Source of the DNA: Tannerellaceae bacterium
GTDB lineage: Bacteria; Bacteroidota; Bacteroidia; Bacteroidales; Tannerellaceae
Direction: 5' to 3'
Assembly (NCBI GenBank): GCA_021203545.1
Contig: JAJQAZ010000092.1
Location: 1 to 42,448, forward strand
DNA length: 42,448 nucleotides
The position numbers and the translations under genes are program-made. Below are positions 31,418-40,472 of the stretch, one piece after another; position 1 is the first letter of the stretch; each line of letters starts with the position of its first letter. Under the pieces are notes generated by a model, which did no database searches, had not been told where the DNA came from, and saw nothing but the letters and a program-made list of their open reading frames with translations.

Positions 31418-34400
31418 ATGTCAACAATCATAGATAGCACCAGCCTCAGTACGCTCAACAACCTGATTCCCGGCTACACTCGTTATGCCGGGATTTTGGA
31501 GCGTATAGACAAACAGATGAACAGGACAACGGCAGCCATGCAAACCCTGGGGGATAGTACAGGAAATCTCCAGGCTAAAATGGCTTCGCTAACTGCTACA
31601 GAAGAGCTTACCGCACTGGGCAACGCAACCGGCGGTATAGAAGACAAAGGGCTGCAAAGAGTTAAGGATACCATACAACGGGTTAGTAATGGTATAGAAA
31701 AGGTTGGCGCTGCGACAACCCATGTTTCAAAGATAGCAGAGAAGGTTACTAAAACAACTCTCCGGATCAACGAGGTTGTAAAGAGGATTATTTACGGAAC
31801 AAACGATGTAAGATATAATTTTGAACAGATACAATGGGCAGCCGAACCTATTGTACGGATTCTTTCGTCTGTTTTGGAAGTGGTTACTTCCATAACAGAA
31901 AAAACAACTGCCGTAAAAGATGAATATGAAAACATTCTGACTACGGTACAAAGCCTGGACGAATCGATTGTTACCCTGACCGGATCGCTCGAACAGGTTT
32001 CTACTGTTTCCGGAACTATTAAAACAACACTGGAAACGATTGACACACTTTGTAAGGGATTACACGAAGGAATAGACACGCTGGAAGAGTCGGCCCAAAA
32101 AGCCCATACAGCTTTTGGTTCTATCGAAGAGACTGTAAGCCGTATCGGGGCAGGTATGCAAAACCTGACTAATATCACCGGACAATTATCAAACGGTATT
32201 CTGCACGTTTCGCAATCGTGTGGGTTACTGACAGCTGCGTTTACACAGGTGAACGATAAAGTAGAAGAGACAGAAGCACAGGATACAGGCAACATCTTCC
32301 AGCGCATGTGGGAGAAAGTAAAAGGTGCTCCTGCCGGCATATATGATACAGTAGTGGGAGGTGTGCAAAGCCTTTCGGAAAAAGTAGGAAACGCATGGGA
32401 CACTTTCAAAACCATGCAGCCGGACGAAATATTACAAAGTGTATGGGATGGAGTTAAAGCCATACCCGGTAATGTATATGATACCGTAGTAGGAGGCGTA
32501 AATAGTATGGGGCAATTGTTATCAAATGCCTGGGAAGGAATCAAAAATATCAATCCGGCAGCTGTATTGTCTGACTTGTGGGAGGGTATTCAATCGTTTC
32601 CGGCAAACGCGTACGATGTAATACTGGATGCGACAGAGTTTTTCGCAGGCAAAATGAACACTCTCTTTAACCGGGTTGGTTTGCCGGGACCGGTAAACAT
32701 GATTAAAGATTTTTACAATGCGCTGACAGGAGCAGCAAAAGATGTTCCAACAGATATTCCGGTACAGGCTAATCTGGTAATTATGTTCAGTAATGCAACT
32801 ACCCCAAAATCTGATATATTCACCACTATCACAGACGGGTTCAATTTCCTGATAGAGAAACTACAGGAAGCATGGAACGCTCTACAGAATATTCCTTTCG
32901 GAGAGTATTTTGAAAATCTGTGGAGCGAAGTAAAAACATTTGCCGGTGGGATTTACAACGATATCGTGGCCGGTGCAGGGAATTTCTGGGAAATGCTGCA
33001 AAATGCATGGGGAAATATTAAAGATATTGACTTCGGTGGAATATTTGAAAACATCAAAGGAAATGTGTCCGGTTTCATCAAAGGGTTATACAGCGACATT
33101 ATAATCGGAGCCGGTAACTTCTGGGAGATGCTTCAGGAAGCGTGGGGGAATATCAACTTCGACCCGACAGCACTTTTGGATAAGTTGGTAAACGGATTTA
33201 AAGATGTATCCGGAAATATCATTGATCGTGTAACGGGTATTGCCGGGAATATGGGTGAGAAAATAAAAGGAGGCCTGCAAAGCTTTAGCAACCTTAATCC
33301 GCTCAAAGCGATAAAGAATTTATTTGGAGGGGTCGAAGAAGCCATTTCCACTATCCGGGATAACATAGCTGGTAGTGTTGGGGACGTCATGGATTCTGTA
33401 GGTAAAGTTGTTGATAAAATCAGCGATTTCAAACCGGGAGAAATCATTCAGGATGTACTGGATAATGCATCGGATGCAATATCCGGGATTCGGGATAATA
33501 TTGCGGGCGGAGTGGAAGAGATCGTCGGCTCAGTAGGGAATGTAATCGATAAAATTACAGATTTCGACATCGAAGAGAAGATCGAAAACATGCTGGAAGG
33601 AGCATCAGATGCTATATCCGGTGTACGAAATAACATCGTAGACGGAATAGAAAATATCATCGGATCTGTTGAGGATGTGGTTGATACATTGAGTGAGATA
33701 GAACCGGGAGAAACTCTGCAACAGGCATTTCAGGAAGTAAAAAGTTTTTCGTCCGGAATTTACAACGAAGTAATAGAAGGAGCCGAAGAATTCATTGATG
33801 CACTTCAGGAAACATGTGAAGCTGTGGGTAGTAACCTATACGACAACACATTGGATGAAACTGAAACATTCTACGACAAAATGGTGGATATGTGGGATGC
33901 CATCTGCAGCATCCGTCCGGACAATATTCTTGCGGATACCTGGGAAGAGATCAGTCCTGTACCCAAAGAGATGTACGACAATGCGGTAAATGGTTTACAA
34001 AATGCCTATGGAAGTGTAACGGAAGCCTGGGAAGAGATCAAAGCGGCTAAACCGGATAACTTTTTAGAAGATCTTTGGGAAGGGATGAGTTCCGTACCGG
34101 TAGCCACTTATGAAAATGCGGTACAACGGATTAATAACGCTTCCGGAAAACTGGAAGGTGCATGGGACGATTTCAAAAACCTGGATACACAGAGTGCTTT
34201 CAATAAATTAGGTGAGGCCTGGCAAGAAGTAAAGGCTATCAAACCGGATAATTTCTTTGGCAATATATGGAAATCAACCAAAGCGGTACCTGTTGCAGCT
34301 TACGAAAATGCGAAACAGCGTATCAGTAACGCTTCCGGAAAAGTATCCGAAGCATGGGAATATACCAAAACAGCCAGTCCGGAAAGTATTCTTCAAAGAG

Positions 34401-34789
34401 CAGGCGAAGCAATCAAAGCAACTCCCGGCAAAATACTCACCAATGCGCAGGAAGGTCTTACCAACGCCGCACAGAGTGGAAGCAAAGGGTTGAATATATT
34501 GAAAAAGGCACTCCTACCCGTATACGAAACGATCACCGGAGTAGAAAATCCGGCGAACACGAATACCCCGGATTTGGAAACCGGAAGTACCGGAAGTATG
34601 GAAACCGGCAACATGGTTGCCGCGATATCATCGGGTTCCGCAGCCTCACGAACCGTAGTATTGAATGTAGGTTCCATGGTGGACAGTATTGTCTTCAACG
34701 GGGAGTTTGAAAGCAACCGCGAAGATATGCAACGGGAACTGGAGGACGCGTTAATGAATGTTTTACAAATGGCTTATTCCGCACAATAA
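31418..34789 (+). CDS. Tape measure protein with about 15 tandem 45-residue repeats
   Basis: 1,123 residues from the ATG at 31418 (MSTIIDSTSLSTLNNL...). An upstream GTG (31298) would add 40 residues that look like the chaperone extension. The N-terminal 300 residues are coiled-coil-like, with many heptads (ATTHVSKIAEKVTKTTLRI; ESAQKAHTAFGSIEETVSRI). From about 300 to 1,010 run repeats such as LWEGIQSFPANAYD and LWEGMSSVPVATYEN, with W-E/D-x-V/I-K...P...Y-D/E-N cores. A tape measure sets tail length, roughly 0.15 nm per residue in phages, implying about 170 nm. The C-terminal 110 residues are Ser/Thr/Gly-rich and end in a helix (DMQRELEDALMNVLQMAY). The TAA overlaps the next ATG by one base. 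Confidence 0.88.
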   Translation: MSTIIDSTSLSTLNNLIPGYTRYAGILERIDKQMNRTTAAMQTLGDSTGNLQAKMASLTATEELTALGNATGGIEDKGLQRVKDTIQRVSNGIEKVGAATTHVSKIAEKVTKTTLRINEVVKRIIYGTNDVRYNFEQIQWAAEPIVRILSSVLEVVTSITEKTTAVKDEYENILTTVQSLDESIVTLTGSLEQVSTVSGTIKTTLETIDTLCKGLHEGIDTLEESAQKAHTAFGSIEETVSRIGAGMQNLTNITGQLSNGILHVSQSCGLLTAAFTQVNDKVEETEAQDTGNIFQRMWEKVKGAPAGIYDTVVGGVQSLSEKVGNAWDTFKTMQPDEILQSVWDGVKAIPGNVYDTVVGGVNSMGQLLSNAWEGIKNINPAAVLSDLWEGIQSFPANAYDVILDATEFFAGKMNTLFNRVGLPGPVNMIKDFYNALTGAAKDVPTDIPVQANLVIMFSNATTPKSDIFTTITDGFNFLIEKLQEAWNALQNIPFGEYFENLWSEVKTFAGGIYNDIVAGAGNFWEMLQNAWGNIKDIDFGGIFENIKGNVSGFIKGLYSDIIIGAGNFWEMLQEAWGNINFDPTALLDKLVNGFKDVSGNIIDRVTGIAGNMGEKIKGGLQSFSNLNPLKAIKNLFGGVEEAISTIRDNIAGSVGDVMDSVGKVVDKISDFKPGEIIQDVLDNASDAISGIRDNIAGGVEEIVGSVGNVIDKITDFDIEEKIENMLEGASDAISGVRNNIVDGIENIIGSVEDVVDTLSEIEPGETLQQAFQEVKSFSSGIYNEVIEGAEEFIDALQETCEAVGSNLYDNTLDETETFYDKMVDMWDAICSIRPDNILADTWEEISPVPKEMYDNAVNGLQNAYGSVTEAWEEIKAAKPDNFLEDLWEGMSSVPVATYENAVQRINNASGKLEGAWDDFKNLDTQSAFNKLGEAWQEVKAIKPDNFFGNIWKSTKAVPVAAYENAKQRISNASGKVSEAWEYTKTASPESILQRAGEAIKATPGKILTNAQEGLTNAAQSGSKGLNILKKALLPVYETITGVENPANTNTPDLETGSTGSMETGNMVAAISSGSAASRTVVLNVGSMVDSIVFNGEFESNREDMQRELEDALMNVLQMAYSAQ

Positions 34790-35400
34790 TGGGAAACAAA
34801 ATAAAATTCGATTTTAATAAACTCACCTCCGATGTAGGGGTAACGTTGAGAACCGGTGCCAGAAAAATGTTGGATGGCTACACTATACAGGCTGCCAAAG
34901 GGTTGGCAGACACCAGTAACAGTTTTCTACCCGGTAAATTATCCGGCACAGCCGGCAATTATCTGGGTAGGGAACTTGTTCACTCGCAAATGCCGATGAA
35001 TGTGCGAAAGACCGGGGATACACTATGGACAGCTTTCCCTCTGGAACCACTGGTTTCGGTAAGCAGCCGGAATGTGATTGTAAGGCGGAACGTGGCAAAA
35101 GCAAAAGAACACGGTACGATCAAAGAACGATGGAGCCAGGACGATTTTGAGGTAACTATACAGGGAATACTGACCCATACCGAAGACAATGTATACCCTT
35201 CGGGCGATATAGAAATGATCCTGTCGCTGTTCCGGGAAACAAAAGCAATAGAGGTAGACCAGGCGATGCTGCTTAGTTTCGGGATTAAATTTCTGGCAAT
35301 CCAGAGTATTAATTCCCCCCATACCAAAGGGATCAACAACCAACAGTTTGAGATCAGAGCGTATAGTGACACCCAGGAGGAACTCCTGATAAATTCATAA
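34789..35400 (+). CDS. DUF6046 protein (tail/baseplate-associated)
   Basis: 203 residues. VSVSSRNVIVRRNVAKAKEHGTIKERWSQDDFEVTIQGIL and the end NNQQFEIRAYSDTQEELLIN match DUF6046, a family found after the tape measure in Bacteroidota phages. It occupies the slot of a baseplate-hub adaptor between tape measure and gpD-like hub. No catalytic motif seen. Beta-rich with a central R/K-rich strand pair. Start overlaps the tape-measure stop by one base. Confidence 0.78.
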   Translation: MGNKIKFDFNKLTSDVGVTLRTGARKMLDGYTIQAAKGLADTSNSFLPGKLSGTAGNYLGRELVHSQMPMNVRKTGDTLWTAFPLEPLVSVSSRNVIVRRNVAKAKEHGTIKERWSQDDFEVTIQGILTHTEDNVYPSGDIEMILSLFRETKAIEVDQAMLLSFGIKFLAIQSINSPHTKGINNQQFEIRAYSDTQEELLINS

Positions 35401-35404
35401 GGTC

Positions 35405-36364
35405 ATGTTTGTGCTCGATTTTGAAATAAGTATGGGAAGTTACAAACTACAGTTTGTAGACAGTGTAACGGTAAGGAGAAGTGTAGAGAATCTGGCCGAT
35501 ACAGCCGAGATCATACTCCCCTCCTCCTCTAACAACAGGACGCTGGAAATAGAGGATAAAATCAGTATCGGAGAGTGGGTCGTTATCCGGCTGGGATACA
35601 AGGATGAGCAAAACGAATTGCCTGTCGAGTTCCGGGGTTACATTCAGTCGATCACTACCGACGGTGGTGTGATAAAGATTGCATGTGAAGACGAATTATA
35701 CAATTTCCGCAGGGAACTGACCAATATCGTGCTGGAAGAGGTAACACTGGAACAAATCGTGAAACAGGTAGCCGGCGAAGTTAGTGATTTCGAAGTTTGC
35801 TGTGATTACGATTTTACCTACGACCGGTTTACGATTTACGACATGACCGGGCTGGATGTATTAAAAAAGATACAGGAAGAAAGCAATGCAAACATTTACT
35901 TCCGGGAAAACACGCTTCATATGCATCCTCACTATGCGGAACAGGGCCAGAAAGTGATATACGATTTCGCTGTCAACATTGAGAAATCCGAACTCACCTA
36001 CAACGAAAATAAACAACGGAACTATCTGGTAATCGTAGAAGGTACCGATACGGACGGAAAAGTAATTCGTGTGCAGAAAGGGGAAGAAGGCGGCGAAAAA
36101 GTAACCATACGGCTGGAAGGCGTTTCGGACATCAGTTCGCTGGAAACACGCGCGGAAGAGGAGTTGAATATGCAGCAGAATGCAGCTTACGAAGGTTCTA
36201 TCACAGGCTGGCTGGTACCCTATGTGGAACCAACCTGGCTGGCTGAAATACGGGACGAAGAATATCCGTTCAGGGATGGAACTTACTATGTAATATCGGT
36301 AGGCACCTATTTTTCATCAAAAGGAGGTGTACGCAAAGTAACATTTGGAAAAAAGATAATATAA
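35405..36364 (+). CDS. Baseplate hub protein (late control D / gp27-VgrG-like)
   Basis: 319 residues. The hub forms the trimer under the tube that holds the spike. FVDSVTVRRSVENLADTAEIILPS is the opening beta domain; VVIRLGYKDEQNELPVEFRGYIQSI and the segment VLKKIQEESNANIYFRENTLHMHP are typical of the gpD/gp27 family. The C-terminal region (YRDGTYY-like FRDGTYYVISVGTYFSSKGGVRKV) matches the last tube-like domain. It follows DUF6046 by four bases, and its stop (TAA at 36362-36364) overlaps the spike's ATG by one base. Confidence 0.85.
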   Translation: MFVLDFEISMGSYKLQFVDSVTVRRSVENLADTAEIILPSSSNNRTLEIEDKISIGEWVVIRLGYKDEQNELPVEFRGYIQSITTDGGVIKIACEDELYNFRRELTNIVLEEVTLEQIVKQVAGEVSDFEVCCDYDFTYDRFTIYDMTGLDVLKKIQEESNANIYFRENTLHMHPHYAEQGQKVIYDFAVNIEKSELTYNENKQRNYLVIVEGTDTDGKVIRVQKGEEGGEKVTIRLEGVSDISSLETRAEEELNMQQNAAYEGSITGWLVPYVEPTWLAEIRDEEYPFRDGTYYVISVGTYFSSKGGVRKVTFGKKII

Positions 36365-36969
36365 TGGATAAAAGTTCAAGAATAAAAGACCTGGTACAGG
36401 GAATTGCCGGTACCGACAGGAAACGGTACCCATTCAGACTGATGGAAGTGGTTTCGGTAGAAGGAGACTTGTGCCGGGCAAAAATGGAGAGTTTTGAAAT
36501 ACCCGGTATACGGCTCGCCCCTATCATCAACGGATCTGAAAATGGCGTATTGGTAACGCCTTCCAAAGGGAGCATCATTCTGGTTGCAGATGTCTCAAAC
36601 GGTGAACTACGCGATCTGGTAGCCATTGCCTATACGGAAATTGACTCTATACGGGTGCACAAAGGCGATACAACAATTTACGCGGACAACCAAAGTGTAT
36701 CTGTAGAAGTGGGCGAAAGCCGGATAGACATAACAGATGGATTGATAGAGATGAATGGAGGAGAAAATAAAGGGCTGATCAAAATAGAGGAGTTAACCAC
36801 CCAGTTAAAAAATTTGGCAGATGTAGTGAATAATTTTATTTCATCATTTAACTCTCATGTACATCCGGTTACAGCTATTAGTAGTCCTACCGGTATAACG
36901 GCAACTCCGGTAACAGACTCTGTTTCTATTGATCAATCCAAATACGAAAACCCTAAAATAACACATTAA
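36364..36969 (+). CDS. Baseplate spike protein (gpV-like, OB fold, HxH motif)
   Basis: 201 residues. N-terminal OB-like strands (FRLMEVVSVEGDLCRAKM...GVLVTPSKGSIILVAD) correspond to the gpV/gp5 hub-binding domain. Residues about 95-130 are short repetitive strands (IYADNQSVSVEVGESRIDITDGLIEM), the start of a spike beta-helix. Near the C-terminus H165-V-H167-P (NSHVHPVTAISSPTG) is like the metal-binding HxH motif in phage spike tips. No lysozyme domain is fused. It is the membrane-piercing tip in contractile tails. Its TAA overlaps the next ATG. Confidence 0.83.
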   Translation: MDKSSRIKDLVQGIAGTDRKRYPFRLMEVVSVEGDLCRAKMESFEIPGIRLAPIINGSENGVLVTPSKGSIILVADVSNGELRDLVAIAYTEIDSIRVHKGDTTIYADNQSVSVEVGESRIDITDGLIEMNGGENKGLIKIEELTTQLKNLADVVNNFISSFNSHVHPVTAISSPTGITATPVTDSVSIDQSKYENPKITH

Positions 36970-37298
36970 TGGCAAAGAATATAGGAATATTATTAGACCC
37001 GGCAACCGGCGATCTGCAGGTTTCTACCCTGAAAGACGAGGCAGGCAGGATTGCCGAAGGGCTGGAAATAGGATACGTAACCTACCAGAACCAGGCACTG
37101 ATTCTACAAGCTATCAAAGGAGAAATAAAAGAGTATCCCACACTGGGGGTGGCAATCAATGAAATGATAGCCGACCATGAAACAGTCGGCTGGAAACGGG
37201 AGATTCTCCTGCAACTCGAAGCGGACGGGATGAGTGTCCGGGATGTGGAAATTGATTTTGAAAATAAAAACCTCTCTATCGATGCAGAATATAATTAA
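36969..37298 (+). CDS. Baseplate wedge protein candidate (gp25/GPW position)
   Basis: 109 residues: LLDPATGDLQVSTLKDEAGRIAEGLEIG, then LILQAIKGEIKEYPTLGVAINEMIADHETVGW. It ends SVRDVEIDFENKNLSIDAEYN. Position (after spike, before the J-like wedge) and size are those of gp25-like wedge subunits, which initiate sheath assembly; the GEIKEYP...GV segment echoes the family's G-E-x-x-x-P-x-F/G-x-G element. Similarity is weak by eye. Overlaps the next gene by 17 bases. Confidence 0.5.
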   Translation: MAKNIGILLDPATGDLQVSTLKDEAGRIAEGLEIGYVTYQNQALILQAIKGEIKEYPTLGVAINEMIADHETVGWKREILLQLEADGMSVRDVEIDFENKNLSIDAEYN

Positions 37299-37563
37299 AA
37301 ACAGACAAACCCTGGCGGATTTTGCGATACAGGAGTGTGGTACGCTGGAAGCTTTCTTTGAGATTGCGGCCTATAACGGATACGCTGTAACCCACGATCC
37401 GGTAGCAGGAGAAACACTTGAATACGACCCGGAATGGGTCATAAAAAAGAAATACAGGAAAAATATCCAACCGGCTACTGCTATTACCGCCAGCGAACGG
37501 GAAATAGCTCCGTGGGATGGGATTGGGTATATGGCTGTGGAAATTAACTTTTTTGTAAGCTAA
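37282..37563 (+). CDS. LysM-like tail protein (P2 gpX type)
   Basis: 93 residues from ATG 37282. LADFAIQECGTLEAFFEIAAYNGYAVTHDPVAGETLEYDP is the LysM-like module found in P2 gpX and related baseplate proteins, which clamp the hub and tube junction. After it come basic (VIKKKYRKN) and aromatic (GYMAVEINFFVS) segments. An alternative longer start (37234) would overlap the previous gene more deeply. Its start overlaps the gp25-like gene. Confidence 0.75.
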   Translation: MQNIIKNRQTLADFAIQECGTLEAFFEIAAYNGYAVTHDPVAGETLEYDPEWVIKKKYRKNIQPATAITASEREIAPWDGIGYMAVEINFFVS

Positions 37564-37570
37564 GAACAAT

Positions 37571-38572
37571 ATGAGAACAATAGAAGAAATAAAAGAATTG
37601 ATGGCTACCGACTTTATGAATAACCGGGAGGTAGCCAGGAAGTTTTCCTTTACGGTAGGAGATAATTTCTACGACCATTTCAGTAAAGTATCTATAATCA
37701 ATATCCTCTTTTACATCTTTGCTTCGGCAACCTGGTTACTGGAAAAATTATTCGAAACTTTCCGGACAGAGGTAAACCGGCAAATAGAAGAGATATTGCC
37801 CCACCGTGCCAAATGGTACCGGGATAAAGTACTTCATTTTATGCTGGATATGGATCTGGTACCCGACTCGGATGTATACGATACCAGTGATATGACGGAA
37901 GAAGAAATTGAAGAAGCACGCGTAGTAAAACACGCGGTTGCAACCGAGATGAAAGATATGTCTATCCTGCTGATCAAAGTAGCCGGAGAAACTACGGAAC
38001 AGGAAGAGCTGGAACCTGAACCTGAAGAAGACCCGGACGAGGAAGAAAATAACGACAGCGAAGGAGATGGGGACGAAAACAATGCCGGAGATACCAGCTA
38101 CGTAGAAGAAGAGGAAGATGATGAGGAGGATAATGAGGAAGCTAATGATACCGGCGACACTCCCAAACGGGTTCCGTTAGATCCGGAAACCGAAAGAAAA
38201 CTCAAAGAATATATCAACGAGGTAAAAGATGCCGGTGTGCATATACAACTGATTAACAGTGAACCCGACCTCTTTACCTGCAGGCTGGATATCCTCTATA
38301 ATCCGATCCTGTCAGAACATACGGTAAAAAGTGCGTGCCGGAAGGCAGTAAAAAATTACATTGAAAACTTGCCCTTTAACGGCGAGTATAACAATATGGC
38401 TCTACTCAACGTATTGCAACAGGTAGAAGGAGTAAAGATTGCCGCGGTAAAAGAGGTTTGGACCAAAACCGCCGGTACCGCAGAATATAGTGAAGTATCC
38501 ATGAAAGAGATACCGTATGCAGGCTATTACAAAGCACAAAGAATACAAATTAATATGACTGCATATGAGTAA
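37571..38572 (+). CDS. Baseplate J-like wedge protein with an acidic insertion
   Basis: 333 residues. N-terminal helices (IEEIKELMATDFMNNREVARKFSF; LFYIFASATWLLEKLFETFRTEVNRQIEEILPHRAKWYRDKVL) and the C-terminal half (VHIQLINSEPDLFTCRLDILYNPILSE; CRKAVKNYIENLPFNGEYNNMALLNVLQQVEGVK) match gpJ-type baseplate proteins that form the wedge ring. Between them, residues about 142-208 are almost all Glu, Asp, Asn, Gly and Thr (EQEELEPEPEEDPDEEENND and more), with repetitive codons. This low-complexity insertion is unusual for the family. Overlaps the next gene by eight bases. Confidence 0.78.
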   Translation: MRTIEEIKELMATDFMNNREVARKFSFTVGDNFYDHFSKVSIINILFYIFASATWLLEKLFETFRTEVNRQIEEILPHRAKWYRDKVLHFMLDMDLVPDSDVYDTSDMTEEEIEEARVVKHAVATEMKDMSILLIKVAGETTEQEELEPEPEEDPDEEENNDSEGDGDENNAGDTSYVEEEEDDEEDNEEANDTGDTPKRVPLDPETERKLKEYINEVKDAGVHIQLINSEPDLFTCRLDILYNPILSEHTVKSACRKAVKNYIENLPFNGEYNNMALLNVLQQVEGVKIAAVKEVWTKTAGTAEYSEVSMKEIPYAGYYKAQRIQINMTAYE

Positions 38573-39059
38573 ATACGATATACAACTAAGAAAACTGGGC
38601 ATGCTGCTGCTTCCTGCTTTCTTACGGAAATCCCTGATGTGTGCTTTTGTATATACAATCGTATCGCCGTTGGAAAATATATATGGGCGGTTTATGAATT
38701 TCAGGCTCGAATCTCTTTACCGGATTAAATACAACGGACAGGTATGCTACCTGCGGGCAGTGTTAAACGATCAGTTTGATCCGCTGCAAAGGCGCATTAC
38801 TATAACTGAAAATCCGGGAGCCAATAATTCGGTCGTTATTGTCCGTGATAAAAATTACAACGAACCCATACCGGCGCGACAACCTGATAAAGTAGAAAAA
38901 GTAATGTATCTGCGAGGGGTGGCCGGGAAATATGCTTACGACTTCTGGGTAAATATACCCACGGTACTAAGCGAAACAGAAACAGCAAAATTAAAATCGG
39001 TTGTAAACACATATAAGTTAGCATCCAAAAGATTCAACATTAATTATTTACAAAATTAA
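38565..39059 (+). CDS. Baseplate wedge protein (gpI-like position)
   Basis: 164 residues. The N-terminal helical part (YDIQLRKLGMLLLPAFLRKSLMCAFVYTIVSPLENIY) is followed by FNGQVCYLRAVLNDQFDPLQRRITITENPG-like text typical of gpI/P2-I tail proteins of this group, and a beta-rich C-terminal domain (KYAYDFWVNIP). It ends in a helix (ETAKLKSVVNTYKLASKRFNINYL). The gene sits between the J-like and fibre genes, the canonical place of gpI, which links the wedge to fibres. Function by position. Confidence 0.65.
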   Translation: MSKYDIQLRKLGMLLLPAFLRKSLMCAFVYTIVSPLENIYGRFMNFRLESLYRIKYNGQVCYLRAVLNDQFDPLQRRITITENPGANNSVVIVRDKNYNEPIPARQPDKVEKVMYLRGVAGKYAYDFWVNIPTVLSETETAKLKSVVNTYKLASKRFNINYLQN

Positions 39060-39065
39060 TTTCGC

Positions 39066-40460
39066 ATGAAAACAACAATAGGTAATTTTTTAAACCAGGA
39101 ACAGAGCTCTTTCCCGCATGACTGCGAACTATATGCCGGTATACAGGAGAATATGTTTCTGGTAGCCATACTGGGAAATATAGCAGGCGATAAAGTCATT
39201 TTATATGGTTGCGAACCGTTCGAAGATGGAACCAAACGCAATCCCGGATATGTATTTTTACGAACACATGATCACCCGGAAGGAGAAGTTCTTTTTTGGG
39301 AAGGAGATTCCGTATCAAGAGGGATGTACCTCTGCAAACAGGCAGTAGCTGTATCCGTAGAAGAGAAAGAATACCCCGAAGCTTACACCGAACGAACCCT
39401 GCGGCCGGGTATCGGCGAGGAGATGTATAAATGGAGTGATTTCCGGGATCTGACCAATGTCATGGACCTGCTCGAACAGTTGAAAGCACATGAAAAACTA
39501 TCGCAGGAAACATTCGATTCCCTACACTATCAGGACGAAGTTTTACAGGAAAACTTAGAGCAGGCTATTGAGGAGCTGAAAAACCTGTTCTCACACAATC
39601 TGAAAATGCATGAAGAGGAAGCAAAAGCGACATTTGATGCACTCCGGCAAAAAGATGCGGATCTGCAACAGGCTATTGAAGAACTGGATAATCAACTCAC
39701 CGGCAGACTGGATACACACAGTAAGGGGAATACTGAAGAGTTTGAAAGAATAGAGCTGAAAATAGCAAACGAAATCAAAAGTCTGGATCAGCAACTGTCT
39801 GGTAACCTGAATGATCATATAGAAGAGAATAAGCAGGAATTTAGTAAGCTAAGCCAGAAAATTAACAACGGGATCGACACGCTGAACCAGGAACTATCCG
39901 GTAAACTTAATACGCATACGGAAGAGAATAACCGGAAATTGGAGGAACTGGACCAGAAAGTTGACGATGAAACGGAGAAACTGGATAAGAAACTATCCGG
40001 CAATCTCACAGCTCATATAACCGATAACAACAATAAATTCAGCGACCTGGATAGAGATATTGAAAATCTGGATACCAGAATATCCGGTCAAATTAGTATT
40101 ATTCAGACTAAAGATAAAGAGCAGGATGAATCGTTGAGTAGCTTACAGAATTCGTTGAATTCATTATCTACAGATATCGGCAAAATCACAGACGGTACCC
40201 TTATTCCAAAGAAAGCAGAAACAGCTGCAAATCTGGAAACAGCCCGGAAAATAACGCTAACAGGCGACCTGACAGGCGAAACCGCGTTTGACGGTTCGCA
40301 AAATGTGAGTATTGAAGCTGCTGTAGTAAGTGCCCCGAAAATAGTAAACAGTAATAAAAACAACGTAAATAACAAAACGTTATCCATCTGGGTAGGTACA
40401 CAGGCAGACTACAACGCCATTACGACCAAAGATGAAAATACACTTTATAATATTATTTAA
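39066..40460 (+). CDS. Coiled-coil tail fibre or fibre-adaptor protein with 33-residue repeats
   Basis: 464 residues. A globular N-terminal domain (1 to about 125; includes VAILGNIAGDKVILYGCEPFEDGTKRNPGYVF) should attach to the baseplate. Residues about 140-345 are coiled coil. Within them four units of 33 residues begin LDNQLTG, LDQQLSG, LNQELSG and LDKKLSG (99-base period, about 39,690-40,085). The C-terminus (ITLTGDLTGETAFDGSQNVSIEAAV...IWVGTQADYNAI) is the T-G-D-x-T-G-x-A-x-F-D-G repeat style of phage fibres. Position after gpI fits a fibre base or shaft. Confidence 0.78.
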   Translation: MKTTIGNFLNQEQSSFPHDCELYAGIQENMFLVAILGNIAGDKVILYGCEPFEDGTKRNPGYVFLRTHDHPEGEVLFWEGDSVSRGMYLCKQAVAVSVEEKEYPEAYTERTLRPGIGEEMYKWSDFRDLTNVMDLLEQLKAHEKLSQETFDSLHYQDEVLQENLEQAIEELKNLFSHNLKMHEEEAKATFDALRQKDADLQQAIEELDNQLTGRLDTHSKGNTEEFERIELKIANEIKSLDQQLSGNLNDHIEENKQEFSKLSQKINNGIDTLNQELSGKLNTHTEENNRKLEELDQKVDDETEKLDKKLSGNLTAHITDNNNKFSDLDRDIENLDTRISGQISIIQTKDKEQDESLSSLQNSLNSLSTDIGKITDGTLIPKKAETAANLETARKITLTGDLTGETAFDGSQNVSIEAAVVSAPKIVNSNKNNVNNKTLSIWVGTQADYNAITTKDENTLYNII

Positions 40461-40472
40461 TCAGAAACAGAT

